64,000 bases of DNA from Nyssa sinensis (Eukaryota > Streptophyta > Magnoliopsida > Cornales > Nyssaceae), in contig CM018033.1 of the NCBI GenBank assembly GCA_008638375.1, positions 14,921,763-14,985,762 of the forward strand. The letters are read 5' to 3'. A model generated the notes under the pieces. That model did not search any database. It was not told the DNA's origin and saw nothing but the letters and a program-made list of their open reading frames with translations. The first letter of the stretch is position 1. Every line of letters starts with the position of its first letter. Position numbers and translations under genes: made by a program. Shown piece after piece: positions 1 through 13,092 of this stretch.

Positions 1-116
1 GTGAGAGAGTGATTGGCCAAGTAGACACGGCTGCGTAGCCTATATCACCTCCAGTTAACATCAGAGACTTGGACTTGTCTGACTTCGATCTCAACTTTTT
101 GGAGCTTTATTAAGGA

Positions 117-461
117 ATGGCCATGCAACAGTTTTTCAACCAATTCGGCCATATGACGAACTATTTAGAGGAGTTGATGCCTCCCTTGACTGGGGGTCCA
201 CCTCTTCCACCTAGGGCTAGGAGGCCAAGTATGAGTGATAGGTTATCTCAAGAGGCCGCCACCACAATGGGTGATGTAGGGCTATCGGTAGTTTTCTTAG
301 CTTTCAATGTATCTATCATGATCGATGATGGAAATTTTAGGTTGGAAGGGTTATCTCGGCCAACAGGGGCTATTGAAGGACTACTTGCTCTCGACCATTT
401 GACTGGTGTAAGAGTTTTCTTTTGCCTAAAAATATTCCATGGTCTTTTGCCTTTTTTTTAA
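117..461 (+). other. Unrecognised 114-codon ORF at left edge
   Basis: An open frame starts MAMQQFFNQFGHMTNYLEEL and has a Pro-rich stretch (PPLTGGPPLPPRARRP). It could be a relic of the retroelement that fills the next 7 kb, since a following frame near 720-960 is also Glu/Lys-rich. It has no recognisable domain and I assign no function. The rest of 1-1440 holds only A/T-rich sequence and a small hairpin near 1190-1225. Confidence 0.2.
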
Positions 462-1441
462 TTGAAACGAGATTTTGTTTGGAATTTAGGTGGCCCGGAC
501 CATTTATGAGGAGGCCTGTGTCTAGATCACGGCCCTGAAGCATTAGGTAGCCCAAGTCACCCTGGAGTCGTGGCGGAAAACCACTTGTTAGACATACTCT
601 GACATTATAAGGACATGATCCCCTATTTTGACTATCCATGTATTGACTGCATTTTGATATTGCATTGATTTTGAATTGAAACTCATGAATTTTCAGGTTA
701 TTCGGGTTTTTTGCCTTGAAAACATGAACCGAGGACATGATCGTCTTGAAGGAGGGATTCCTAGCAAGAGGTGAGGAGGAGAGCCTAAGAAGAAGGCAAA
801 AGTCAACCGAGTAGCTCTCAAACTCAACCAGCTAGGCCGACTAGAACGTCGAGACAAGTGTTGGAGAACGAGAGTGAGGACACTGAAGAGGAGGAGGCTC
901 CTCCCCATTAGTCTTGACAATAAGAAGGAGGACGACAAGGGCGCCGTTAGATGACACTTCTCTTTTTTTATGAACACTTTGTTTGATGAACAATTTATCT
1001 TTTTTCTATTTTCTTATTTTTTATTATTTTTTTTTTTGAATAAATGAATGATGAGTGCATGCATTTTTATTTATGAATGTGTGCAATACTAGCAAAAATG
1101 AACAAGAATTGGTATCCGACATGTTTCAAATTGACAAAATAGGAAGAAAACAACGAAAACATGCGAAATCGAGCAAAGTGGCCTGAATCCTCTCTCTGTG
1201 CTTATCGGCACACAGAGAGAGAGGTTTCCATAGCCTGTATCCTGATCGGTAGCGTGTTATATCTCGGGTAGTTTTGCAGCTTGTTTTGCAGTTTTGCATG
1301 TTTTTCTAAAATTAGTCTCCTAAGCTAACTTAGAAACGAATTGCAAGTATTCCAGGATATATTGAAAACCCTAAACCTCCTAATTCATCATATTCAACCT
1401 CTTGACAACTCTATTGCTGTATTTTTTGCCTCTTTGTTCTA

Positions 1442-2908
1442 ATGGCTTCTAGAATTATGGATGTGGTTGTTTTTAACGAACAAATCTGTATATGGCTATA
1501 CTGTCTCTCGGGCTCGAAAAAGATTAACGTGGGGGCATTAAGACTGGAAACTATTTTCTCTCTTGCTCGAGCTACTGTAGATTGGCATCTGTTGCGAGCT
1601 TTTGCTCACTTTTGGGATCCTGTTGATCACTGTTTTCGCTTTCATCTAGAAGAAATATGTCCAACCTTTAAAGAGTTTTGTGCTCTTTTTGATGTCACGG
1701 TTCAAGGTAAATTGATCGTCCCTTCTGTACAATGTGGTTATTCTTATCTCTGTTTTCTTTACTTGACTTGGATGTTGAGAAGGCAAAGGAATTAGTTCAA
1801 AGTGAATCTTTTTCCTTACTTCCCATATTGGAAATTTTCATGAATCAAGAGGCTAGTCGCACCAAGCTGTGTGCCTTCGCTCTGTGCATTATCCCGAGGC
1901 TCCTGATTATCTAAAATCCTAATCAAGCTAATATCCGCCTAATTGATGTTGTGATTGAATTGAATAAGGAAACAATATAATGGGTATTGTTCTTGTCGAG
2001 ATTTTGAATGGCTTGGACCTTGTTCATGATGACTCAAATGTTTTCAGAGGTAGCCTTTTACTGCTGATGATGTGGCTGCGTGATAAGTTGAAACTCTTGG
2101 CACCTTCAGTTACCATCCCTTATATGTCAAAACACTATTTTTCAAGGGCCTTGTTAGTGACCAAAGATAATGAGAGAGATTAGTGCGAGTTCCTTGCTCA
2201 ACTTTCATCTTATGATATTGATTGGTCCACTATTCACTGGCAAAGAAAAGCCCCTCACTTGCGTTTTATTGGTTATTCTTATGTTATCTTGGTAGCCTTA
2301 AGAAAGACCTCATTTTATTATCTCATCCAGATATTGCATCAATTTCGGTGTATGCAGGTTGCTCCGAGGACTTAGGTCCCCATTTCATTGTGGAAAGATT
2401 GACTCCATCTGTAGCCACAAAGATATCCAATTGTTGGGAATGTGCTCATGTTCCAAACTTGGATAATACAGATTATTCCAACAAAGTTCTTATAACAAAA
2501 GAACAATTATAGTGGCTCTGGGACCTAATCAGTGAAAAAGAAGAAATTAGGGATTCTTTCTTTTTTGAAGAGACTGGAATAGACATTAATGTGGACATAA
2601 CTTCAAAGTTAGAAGTGATCAAGGAAGCTTACAAAGACTTTGAAGGAGGATGAATGGTAAAGTTGGACTGGGAAGTGCTGAGCCAACCCCAAGGTGTGAC
2701 GAAAACAGAGGCAGTAGCCTCTTTAAGCTTGAAAAGGAAATGAGTAAAACCTAAGATGACACCAGAATTCAAATGTAACAATGGTGAGCTGGTCTTTGGG
2801 CGTTTTTCTCTACATGTAGACTCAGCAAGGAATTACCTAGGTTTCATTAAGAAAGAGACGGGACACCGCTTTGAGTTAGAAGGTAGGTTGGTAGAGAAGA
2901 AAAAGTAA
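1442..2908 (+). pseudogene. DUF7745 / plant-mobile-domain-like ORF, broken; antisense to the neighbouring gypsy pol
   Basis: Four fragments in sequence (1442-1795, 1980-2183, 2222-2512, then a frame running on to about 2908) read as one decayed protein of roughly 400-450 residues. The block AHFWDPVDHCFRFHLEEICP followed by TFKEFCALFDV (about residues 60-90) is the hallmark N-terminal motif of the plant DUF7745 group, which is related to the aminotransferase-like plant mobile domain. The C-terminal portion is charged (Lys/Glu-rich) with heptad-like spacing. It is interrupted by stops near 1795, 1912, 2181, 2510, 2651 and 2742, so it is not functional. It converges on a minus-strand Ty3/gypsy pol ending about 300 bp away. 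This fits the extra antisense ORF that some Tat-lineage elements carry between pol and the 3' LTR. The family assignment is by motif recall only. Confidence 0.6.
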
Positions 2909-3199
2909 GGAAAAGAGATGATCTGAGTATCCTTCAGTAATAAAGATTTAGAATTTTTTTTTTTTTAGGAAATTAGTTCGATGTTAGACTTAGACCAAGT
3001 TAATAGGGCTTTTACCTGTTATTGAATAAAAAATGATCTTTAAATTTTTGGATTTGAAATAATAAAACTTTTATTGCAATTTTTTTGACCGCACTCACAG
3101 TAACTTCGTAAGCTACCTACGTACCTCCGTATTGCATGTGTAGCAAAAATATGTAATGGGGGGGTCAGGTCATCATAGTTTAGTACAATGGGTAGCTAG

Positions 3200-6100
3200 C
3201 TGCTAAACAAAATATTTCTTGAGCTGGTTAAGGTTAGTAGGTGATGAAAACTCGTCTCCATCCATATTAGTGAGCCACACTGTTCCTCTAGTGGCTATAG
3301 ATTTGATAATGAATGGGCCATTCCAGTTGGGCCTAAATTTACCTTCAGGGTCAAGTACTAGTGATCGGTTTCCCTTTAAAACCAAATCTCCCATATTCAG
3401 GCCTCTTTTTTTCACCTTCTTGTTAAAGGGTCGGGCTATCCTTCTGTGATACCCCTGTGTCTGATATAAAGCTTTGAGCTACCTTTCATCTAGGAACGCT
3501 AACTCATTGTATCTACTTTGTAACCAATTAGTTTCAGCAACTTGATTATCGAGAAGTACCTTGAGTGAGGGTATTTCTAGCTCGATAGGTAACACTGTCT
3601 CCATCCCGTATATTAGGGAGTATAGGGTTTGTACGGTAGGCTTTCTGATAGATGTGCGATACCCCCATAAAGAAAAAATGGAGTTTCTCATGCCAATTTT
3701 TGTTGGTTACTGTTGTTCTCCTTAAAATGTTCTTCAAAGTTTTGTTTGCCGCTTCTACTGCTTCGTTTGTTTGAGGTCGGTAAGGTGAGGAATGTGATGG
3801 GTGATTCTGAACTCTTCGACCAAATTAGTGACTTCCCCTTTGAAGTGCAAGTCATTGTCTAAAATTAGTTCATCAAGTACCCTATATCAGCAAATGATGT
3901 TGGCCCTAATGAACTAAGCTACTTTCCTTGCATTGAGGACAACATAGGAAGCAACCTCTACCCATTTGATAAAGTAATCAATGGCTATCAAAATAAACTC
4001 ATGGTCATTGGAGGTTTTCGATGTGATTTTGCCAATAATAACTATTCCCTAAGTTGGAAAGGGCCAAGGGGATGTCAAGTTGTACAACTCCTTAGGAGGG
4101 AGATGTTGAAGATTGGCATGTATTTGACATTTGGGGCATTTTTTTACAAAGGCAATACAGTCTTCATCCATGGTATTCCAGTAGTAACATTGTCAGACTA
4201 TTTTTTTGGCTAGCATGTGTCTATTCATATGAGGTCCATAGACTCCTTCATGGATTTCTGTTATAACATGTTTAGCTTCATACTTATGCAAGTACAAAAG
4301 GTGTATTCCATTGAAAGATCTTTTGAAAAGTTTTCCCCCACAAATGATGAATTGGGTGGCCTATCGTCTCAGGGCTGCTCTGTCCTCATTGTTATATCCT
4401 TCAAGGTATTCTAAGTGTCTGATGAATGACCAAACCTTGTTGTACTAAGGTGAAGATGTCGAATCCTCTATGACTTCATTGGTGTTGCAGCAATATATCA
4501 GAATTTTCTGAGTTTATACCAATAGCGGTTTAATTGTTGCTTCTTCCAGGATGTCCACCATTAAGGTAAGGGTGGCTAGGGTGTCTGTGAAACTATTCTT
4601 AGCCCTAGGTATGTAGTAGAATAGTACAACTTTGAACTTGGTTATTACAATCTCTAGGTACTGGTGGTAGGGTAGGAGTTTTTCCTCTTTGATCTTCCAT
4701 ATTTTTTGGACCTGGCCAATAACGAGGGCTGAACCCCCGTATACATCTAAAATTCGACTTTCAATTCTAAAGCCGCTTGCAGGCCCAATATATAGGCTTC
4801 ATACTCTGTGGTATTGTTGGTAGAGGGGTACTGAAACTTCATGGCTAGAGGCGTATGTGACCTGTTTGTGGCTAGTAGAAGCATGCCAATGCCATATCCT
4901 TTCTTGTTGGCGACGCCGTCAAAGAGAAGACACCACATATCTTTATGTATGAATCTGTATGATTTCTTCATTGGGAATTCAGCTTTCTTAACAATCTCAC
5001 CCTCAATTGGGCAATCTGCTAGGTAGTCGGCCATGGCCTTTCCTTTGATGAATTTTTTAGTTATGTGCACTATATCAAATTCGAAAAGCAATAGTAGCCA
5101 CCAAGTAGTGCGGCTTGATAGGACCAGTTTTTCAAAGAGATACCAAGTGTATTGTATAGGTCATCATATAATGGCGAAGCTTTTGGCAACCCAGACAAGA
5201 GCAGCGCACATATTTTTAAGGGCATTATAGTTTTGCTCATATGAAATCAACTTTTGGCTCATATAGTAAATGACCTTCTCATTTCTTTCTTGTGTTTGAT
5301 TTTGGAGCAACATGGCCTCAATAGCTGTATCAATTATTGTGAAGTATAGTAACAAAGGAAAGTCGGGGTTATGGGAGAACCAAGACTAGAGGATTGCTGA
5401 GATATTCTTTGATCTTTTCAAAAGCCTCTTGGCATGAAGGGTTCCACTTTTTGGGGGAATCTTTCTTCAAGAGTTTGAAAATGGGTTAATAGATAGTGGT
5501 TAGTTACGATATAAATTTGCTAATGTATTGAGGTCTCCCTAGGAAACACTTAACTTTCTTTTTTGTTTTGGGCTGAGGCATCTCTATAATGGCTTTGATT
5601 TTTGCAGGATCCATCTCTATCCCTCTTTGACTTATCATGAAGCCTAGGAGTTTTTCTGATGTGACCCCGAACACATATTTTTTATTAGTCCCATTTTGTA
5701 TTCCCTAATTCTTTCAAAGAACCTTTTGAGGTAGTCGGAATGACCTTCTCAGCCTTTGGATTTTATGATCATGTCATCGACATAAACTTCGAACTCTTTA
5801 TCGATAAGGTCATGTAGGATGGTAATGGTTGCCCTTTGATATGTAGCCCCTGCATTTTTCAGGGCAAACAACATAACTGTGTAGCAGTATGTGCCCCACT
5901 GTGTTGTGAAAGCAGTTTTTTCTATGTGATCGGGGTGCATCTTGATTTGATTATACCCCGTGAAGCTATCTACAAAGGACATCATGGCATGTTAATCTGT
6001 GTTGTCTACCAAAAGGTCTATGTTTAGTAAGGCAAAGTCATCTTTTGGATAGGCTTTGTTGAGGCACCTATAGTCAACGCACATACGGACTCGCCCATCC

Positions 6101-6720
6101 TTTTTGGGGACAGGGATGATATTGGCTAACCATTGCGGGTATTCAACCACGGCCAAGAACCTTACGACTAACTGTTTCTCGACTTCCTCTTTGACTTTGA
6201 GGGACCACTATTGCCTAAGTTTTCTCAATTTTTGTTTGATTGGTTTGGCATCAAGATAAGTCAAGATTTTTGTGTTAGACTATGTCTACGTCCAAACTGG
6301 GCATGTCCTTGTAAAACCATGCAAAGACATCTTGGAATTCTCATAATAGTTCAGACATGATTTATTGTTCACCCTGGCTAAGGGTTACACCGATCTTGAC
6401 CTCTCTAGTCTCACCTTCTAACCCTAGGTTAATGGTCACCATTTGTGCTATCATAAGTTGAGCCCTATCTTGACATTTGGTGACTGTTTTGGCCAATTCT
6501 ATTAGAAACTTCTTATCCTCTATGTCAAGATTATTGTATTTTTCAAATTCATCATCATGTTCATTAGTTACAATTAAAGGATACTTAGAAGAAAATTTTA
6601 TTTTATCGGAAGAAGTAAAAAATAAAGTCAACGAGTTCATCAAGATTAATGAAATATAAAGAAAGAGAGTCCTCAAACTCAAAGTCAAAAACATTGTCAG
6701 AATCTGTATCAGTCAACTCT
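3200..6720 (-). pseudogene. Ty3/gypsy pol polyprotein relic (RT, RNase H, integrase), Tat-like
   Basis: Read on the minus strand, recognisable pol blocks occur in canonical gypsy order. A linker with REVKIG and DVFAWFYKDMPSLDVDIV lies near 6270-6420. RT follows, with PVPKKDGRVRMCVDYRCLNK near 6055-6115, SFVDSFTGYNQIKMHP, and the catalytic box YVDDMIIKSKG at about 5752-5784. The RT-proximal RNase H block is at 5164-5355. A second, Tat-style RNase H domain at 4747-5091 has LLFDGVANKKGYGIG and TEYEAYILGL. Integrase pieces lie at about 3480-4210, including WGYRTSIRKP and YGMETVLPIE. The integrase C-terminal segment at 3203-3415 has GKFRPNWNGPF. Many stops and frameshifts separate the blocks. The order RT-RNase H-(archaeal-type RNase H)-integrase is typical of the Tat group, which is an inference. 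The catalytic YVDD is intact but the element cannot make a polyprotein. Confidence 0.9.
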
Positions 6721-6739
6721 GAGTAACCGAATTCCTACT

Positions 6740-7341
6740 CAACTTATGCATCTGAAGCTAGTACCCTTTTTGACTAGGAGCCAATTGTTGATTGGAGCTT
6801 GGATGGGTGTAATGTCTTTAACTGGATCTTCTCCTATGTTGCCTGTAGAGATCATGTCGACCATATCATCAATGAGCTCCATCTTAGCGAAGCAATTTGT
6901 CAGTCTTCCGAGCTATTTGATCCAGTCCTCTTGCTGAGGATCATGTTGTTTAACTGGTACCACACTTTTTCATCGAAACCACAGGTACAGTCACTGAATA
7001 TTTCCCAACCGAGAACTCTAGTTTTAGCTTTAGCATTGTACCATGGCTCAAAGAACCCATAATACGGATAATTCTCTCTTTGCTTGACAAAGCTCCCATT
7101 CAAGGTGGGAAAGTAAGGCTTTATTTCTATAAGCTTGGGGGGGCGGGCAGCCCCTACTCTCAAGAAATTTTCTTGGCTCGTGCGGCCAAAAATTTTTCAC
7201 AAAAATCTTCCTCGGTGGGTGAGTATCTGAGCCCAAATGTGTATTCCCTTTCCAGTTGGCAGGGTGGTGTAGGTAAACCTTGCAAATTGAATCCATACCC
7301 ATCCCATTAGGGGCGAGCAGGTCCTTGATGAGGCGGGGCAA
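6740..7341 (-). pseudogene. Upstream part of the same gypsy polyprotein (gag-protease end), degraded
   Basis: Minus-strand frames immediately upstream of the RT linker encode PYYGFFEPWYNAKAKTRVLG and then Glu/Asp-rich sequence that runs into pol. Similar segments stand between gag and RT in plant gypsy polyproteins. An overlapping frame at 7048-7341 is less certain. Frameshifts and stops are present and no zinc knuckle is recognisable. Confidence 0.4.
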
Positions 7342-8113
7342 ATTGCCATCCCTAAAATTAACACACCAATATGTGTATGAGTACCCAAATCAAAGTAATT
7401 CAATTGATTCCCTTCAATTTATGTGTACCCCATCCACATGAATCAAATTTGAATCCTTTGAAGTTTGTCCACAGAAAGCCCGTTGCACCCTATTCAACCT
7501 CTCACAACCAGCCACCTTAGTTATCTCCAACTTAACAATCTGCACCTAGTTAACCATCACAACTCCTAAATCCATCAAACACTAAGTGTCAAATTCATGA
7601 CTTTATATGGAGTACACGTATCTTTCTCAAAATGTGGTTCAGTAAAAACACAATGCTCTATGGAGAGATAATTGCAAAACACTATCAAATTTATCTTGGT
7701 GATTGGCTCATTTTTACCTAATTGGGAAAGGGATGGAATGAATTGAAATGACTCAGAATACAAAATCAAAACAAAAAATGGATCTAAAAAAGCTATAAAT
7801 GCTCCATGGAAACTTGTCGTTGAAAGCATCTCCATGGAGAAAAGGTCCCTTCCCACCTCTGCCCAAAATCACCTACTTTATCTCCAGCAACGGCACGAGC
7901 AACAACCCTCGAATAACATTCATAGATCTCTGAATAAGAAAAGATGAGAAAACTAAAAAAAATTGTTACATGCGAACTGTGTGTTGAAAAGTTTCACTTA
8001 CTTGCTACCATTGAAATTGGTATAAAAGCAAATTTTCAGGGCTATGGATGGTGGTTTCTATCACGGGGTTATTTTTTTAAGTGCGAAAAATAGAGGCTTT
8101 AACCTATGATGGT
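7342..8113. other. Non-coding stretch between gypsy relic and LTR-like block
   Basis: No credible gene. By position it would be gag and leader of the minus-strand gypsy element, but no gag motif can be read. Confidence 0.3.
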
Positions 8114-8827
8114 GTTGCCCTACAACCAGCCACTCAAACACACACTCAAGGACACACAAAATTACAAGGGAAAAACTCCCAAAACCTTTTATTCACAAAC
8201 TCTTTATGAATACAAAGGACATTCTGAGCTACCAAGGCTTACAATGGTGCACTAGGCACTTTGCACACAAACTCACTTGTAGATTCTTTCTCACTGCCTC
8301 TCTGCTCAACAATGGCATACAAGCACTCAAATATATAGGCACATTACATACAACAATTACAAACATAAAGGCCTTAAACTATGCCATTTGTCTCGAGCAG
8401 TTATACTGCTATATGTGCCCAACAATTATAGAAGCCCTCTAATCTGCTGCTACCTATGCATGGCAGTTAAGCAATTCTGCTGCATTGCTCCAACCCATGC
8501 CACATGTCAATGTAGTTACCTTTAAGTGCTATTGACATGACCTACACTAGCACTCCATGATCATAGCAGTTTCCCATGTTGCTACACTAATTCTGCCACT
8601 AAAAGACATGGTAGTTACTTATGTTATTGCAACAATTCAGCCACTAAAAGGACATGGTAGTTACCCACGAACTGTCATGCAAGGGGTCATGCACCACATC
8701 AGCCCTAACTGACCAGCACAACTGAATCAGATTCCCATGTCTGAAGCTAATACATTTCTCCCACCAACTTGGAGGTTGTCCTAGTCATGACACTTCTAAC
8801 CGTCGCCCTAATGTCTGAACTTCAACA
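8114..8827 (-). repeat. Possible LTR of unassigned type
   Basis: The forward strand begins TGTTGCCC and could end TTCAACA, giving a TGTTG/CAACA terminal inverted repeat. On the minus strand it shows an R/U5-like end: AATAAAA followed by GTGTGTCCTTGAGTGTGTG. I found no partner LTR, target duplication or clear primer-binding site, so it may be a solo LTR or the 5' LTR of the gypsy relic. Confidence 0.3.
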
Positions 8828-10043
8828 TGGCCAAGTTTGTCTTAGCCAACCATTTTTCGAGCCAAACCACCAAACCAGCTCTAGTGCACACGGACTAGCC
8901 CACTGGTGCCCAAGGCCTGAACCACGCCTTGGCCAACTCTAGCCAACTGAACCACTTGCATACTGGGGGTGCGCCCATGCCATGCCTAAGAAATGTTGTT
9001 CCATGGTGCCCACAAACTGTGCCAAGCTATGACCACTCATACCGTGGTCTTTATATGATTGGCATGCTAGCTTGAACCTATGTCATGCCCTTGAGTCATG
9101 CCCAAGTCAGATCACCGACTACTGCCGTCCTCGGTGGTGCTGGAAGGTGGAGCCACTTCATGCCCCACAACGCATGCCTTTGCTCTAACCAACAACCTTG
9201 CCCCAAAGGTGCCAAGGCCCTCTGTGCACATGGCTTGCTTGCCCATGGCACCCAGCTCAGGAGAATGTCCCCCCTATATATGTCAAAGTGACTTTTGCCG
9301 AGCTAACATGAGTAGACATATCCTCTTGCATAGTCATCATACCCCAGCCACCTACTGCATGCACCCATCTATACACTACCTTGGCTAAGGCTGCCCAAGG
9401 CATGCAACCAACTATTTTCAAAATGTTCAAGTCCACCAACTCTTGGCAATTCTCAAGAAAACTAAGGCACAGCATGCCTCCTCATGCCCATGTTGCCAAG
9501 CTAACTAAATTAGGGTCTAAAAGTTACCATAGTGGCCATCGGTGGTGAGTTTATGGCGGTTGATGGTAGTGGCACATGATTTGTGGAGTGGGGATTTCGG
9601 GAGGTGCCTCAGCAAGTATAGAGATGCGTGGGTTAGGTAAAAGGATAAATCTTATATAGGGTATGTTTGTCATTTTGAAAAAAAAATAGAAATGACAGCT
9701 CGACAACATGGACCTAAGCTTAAAATAAAACATCCCAATTACCATTCAACTCAAAGGTGGAAAGTGCTTGTACTTTACACTAATTAGTATCTTTTTTAGG
9801 GGGTTTACATTAATGAACTCATTTATTTAAGGTTGCACAACTGTTGTCCTCTGCATCAACATGACATGATTTGTGTTTCAAACACCCAAAACTAGACAGT
9901 GGGTGGTAGGTTGGCTGTGTGTGTGTGAGTGAGTGAGTGAGAGAGAGATTCTTCGTTTAACGTAACATTTAACCATGACCATGTTATAAGTCGCTAAGAA
10001 TGATGCAATCTCAATTTTTATTTCACACAAATAATAGTTTAAA
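8828..10043. other. Gene-free, relatively GC-rich repeat-like stretch
   Basis: The 8830-9480 part is richer in C and G than its surroundings and has many CCATG/GCATG words, but no frame with recognisable domains. It looks like an internal or LTR part of an unclassified element. A short (GT)n(GA)n tract lies at about 9918-9950. Confidence 0.3.
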
Positions 10044-10502
10044 GGGTAAATTATACTTACTTCTCCTATAATTTTTTACAATTATACTAATCTCCTCTAA
10101 AGTTTTTGAAATTATACTGACATCCCCTGCTTTACATGGCAATATACATATACACCTCTCTAGTCAATTTTTTCCTTCAAAATGACAAAACTACCAATTT
10201 CATGTTTTCTTTTTTCAATTTTTAAAATTTTGACCAATTTTTTTTTCATTTTCCAAATAAAATTGATAAAAAATTTAAATTTATTTTTATATTAAATAAA
10301 AACAAGTTATTTACCTTAAATTTATTTTTAAATAAAATAATAAAAAATCTTTTTAAAAAGTTAGAAAAAAATTTGGTCAAAATTAAAAATTGTAAAAATA
10401 AATAAATAAAATGAGAAATTTTATCATTTTGAATAAAAAAAGTTGATTGGATAAAATATCTGTATATTATTAAATAAAGTAGGAGAGGTAAGTGTAATAT
10501 GA
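10044..10502. mobile_element. Palindromic MITE, copy A (right end truncated)
   Basis: The left arm starts GGGTAAATTATACTTAC and contains CAATATACATATACACCTC and AAAATGACAAAACTACC. The right arm carries their complements (TTTTATCATTTTGAAT, TGTATATTATTAAATAAAGT). This is the same family as 17246-17690 and 27855-28329. The right terminal segment is missing or rearranged. Confidence 0.7.
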
Positions 10503-12606
10503 AAATCCCTTATAAAGTGGGTTGCAAATAATAGATCAAGTACCAATATTAGCTCTGTCTCAATATTTCAACAAATTAATTTCAACTCCTTTCATATAAT
10601 AGAGTGTTTTGAGAATAGTGTAATAGAAAAGTTAAAATGAGGTTCATCTTCTGCCTCAAAAACACCCTAACTTACATTTAGATGGAAAATGCTTAGATTT
10701 CTACACTTTTTTTTTTTATTTTCATTAATAAAATATTACATCACTGAACTCAATACAGATTAGAGCAATAAGTTTTAAGCACAATATGCTAAAATAATTA
10801 ACGTCATAAATAAAGGATTCTTATATTTTAGGGACAGTAAAGCTCTTTCTTCTACTTCTAGTGTCAAACTTTGCACCCTAAGTAAACTCTTACATCACAA
10901 CATTTGAAATTTAAGTTTTTGTACCAAAATATAGGACGTGTATATCATTAATTACTCTTTGAGGGAGTCATGTGTTATGTGACTGGGATTAGCCGAGTGC
11001 TTCAAGAGGAGAACGGATTCGTTGGTCCAGAACAATGCATCTAATCTATTGACTGAATGACACATGAACAAAATGTGGAGGCCACACTAAACTTTTTTGC
11101 TTGTGTTATTCTCACTTGGGTGCGGTGCGGTGCATTGCACTTGAATTAATGAATAATTTTTCTACAAAAAGATTTTTTTAATTGCTACAAATAAAAAATA
11201 AAACTAAATTAAAAATGAGAAAAAAAATTATACAATACTCCTAGACCAATGCACCCAACGACGAGATAATAAGTTACTTGTATATTTATAAATACTTTTT
11301 CACATGTGATCATGATACTTTGTACCCAAAATTTACCACAAACTCAAGAGGACACTAAATCCAAGCCCCATCCAAACCCATTGTTTCATGTAGAGAGAGA
11401 AACTAGAGGTACAACTTGGACGGGTCGAATTCGGGTTGAGACATGTCTAAGTCCAATCCAAACTCTAAAACAGTCAATCCGAGTCCGGCCCGAACCTGAT
11501 CTTGAACCCGAACAATCCAACCTGAGCCCGAACCGACTCAAAATATTGAATTCGGATTCGGATTCGGATTCGAGTTCAGGTTGGACTTAGGTTTCCAAAG
11601 TCTCAACCCAAGCCCAATCCTATTTTAGATCGGGTTTGAATTCTTTTCTCCAAGCCTAACCCTAATTGTAAAAAATGAAGTCCAAATCTTAAACAATTCG
11701 AGCCGAACTGGAGTTAGTCCACCCAAGTTATACCCCTAATAGAAACCCTCGACAGCCCAACATCTCAAGTCCCTAATGACAACTCTTTAATAAAAGGGCT
11801 AGATTCTGGTTTCCCAACCTCAATTAGAATAGGCCCATTTCATTATTTCAACTTTGGGCTGTCTGTCTAACTTTATCAAGAAGAAAATCTGGTGGATGAT
11901 AGCTTCATTGGATTACTTTTCCTTTTTTTATTTTTTATTTTTTGAAAACAGAAAATTAAAAATAGTGACAACAAACGTAATTGTCAGAAAAATGTTTTTG
12001 AAATGTTTTTTTCCCCTGAAAAATCCATTTTTAATGAACCTACTAGTAGATTGTTGTATTTTCATAAATATGAATGCATTAGTTTCAAATTCTCATTGTT
12101 TTTATTCTCAAAACACAGAAATAAAAATAAAAACTTAAAAATGTAAACGTACTAAAAACAGTTTTAAGAATATAACTTTTAGCTTTTTTAACTCATGTAA
12201 CTTTTTCTATTTAAGAATATATCTGATTTTTTTCTTCTAAATTATAATGCTATTTTCCATTACAACTCCCAAAACCATTGGTTGAGCCAGGATTGTCTCC
12301 TTAACTTATCTGATTTCTCAATATCAAATCATATTTTTTTTAAGAACAAATATGAACTATTGTATCACTAAAAGATACTTATCGAATATTTAAAAAAAAA
12401 AAAATGGAAACCAATTCAATAATATTCTTTATTCTACAATGAGGAAACCCTTGCATGTTGTACCAAGAAAGAAGAGCAATAAGTGGAAAATGCTGTCATT
12501 TTGTTTCCATTTTAAAAAATAAAATTATCAACCCCTACGTAAAGTATTTTTGAAGGTTTCCAAGTATCCCTCTCTTTCTATTCCTATTTATGAAAAGTTA
12601 AAAGCT
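10503..12606. other. Gene-free AT-rich DNA with degenerate repeats
   Basis: No gene is supported. The 11400-11650 part is built from variants of GGGTTCGGGTC/GACCCGAACC words with a short perfect hexamer run (GATTCG) at about 11550-11570. This style is seen in plant foldback elements, but its ends are unclear. Confidence 0.4.
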
Positions 12607-13092
12607 TATTAGTTATTAGAACCGGATTGAATCAGCCAGCCAGGTCAATCGGTTTAACCGAAATCGAACATTAAATCGGTTAAGTTTGATTAATATACCG
12701 TTTTTGCTAAACAACCAACCTAATGAACTGGCTGATTTTTAAAAAAAAATTTCAGTTGAACCACCTTTTGACTTTTTATTACCTACAACTTTTTTTTCTC
12801 ACAAAAACTTTTTATATTTGATGATTAAATAATAAAATTTGATAAAAAATAAGATATTGCTACATATAATTTGTTATATATACAAATATATAAAACTTAT
12901 ACATTAAGATAATTTCAATGATTATGCTTATATTTCGTTATTTATCACTAGATAATAAAAAATATTTTTTTTCTTATTATTTTCTTAATTTTTAATATAT
13001 TTATGTATATTTTTAATAATTAATTATATAACTAGTAAACCGATTCCTTCACTGATTTATCGTCTGATCAAATTTTGATAACTATGCCTATA
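12607..13092. mobile_element. Degenerate foldback MITE
   Basis: The left end TTAGTTATTAGAACCGGATT runs on to AATCGGTTTAACCGA. The right end, read on the minus strand, is ATAGTTATCAAAATTTGATC running on to GAATCGGTTTAC. These make an imperfect terminal inverted repeat of about 48 bp around AT-rich filler. No clear target duplication. Confidence 0.5.

Noticed and set aside
9085..9475. Overlapping ORFs with Cys/His/Pro-rich sequence in the GC-richer block
   Set aside because: Open on both strands simultaneously, no domain, no splice context; probably repeat DNA.
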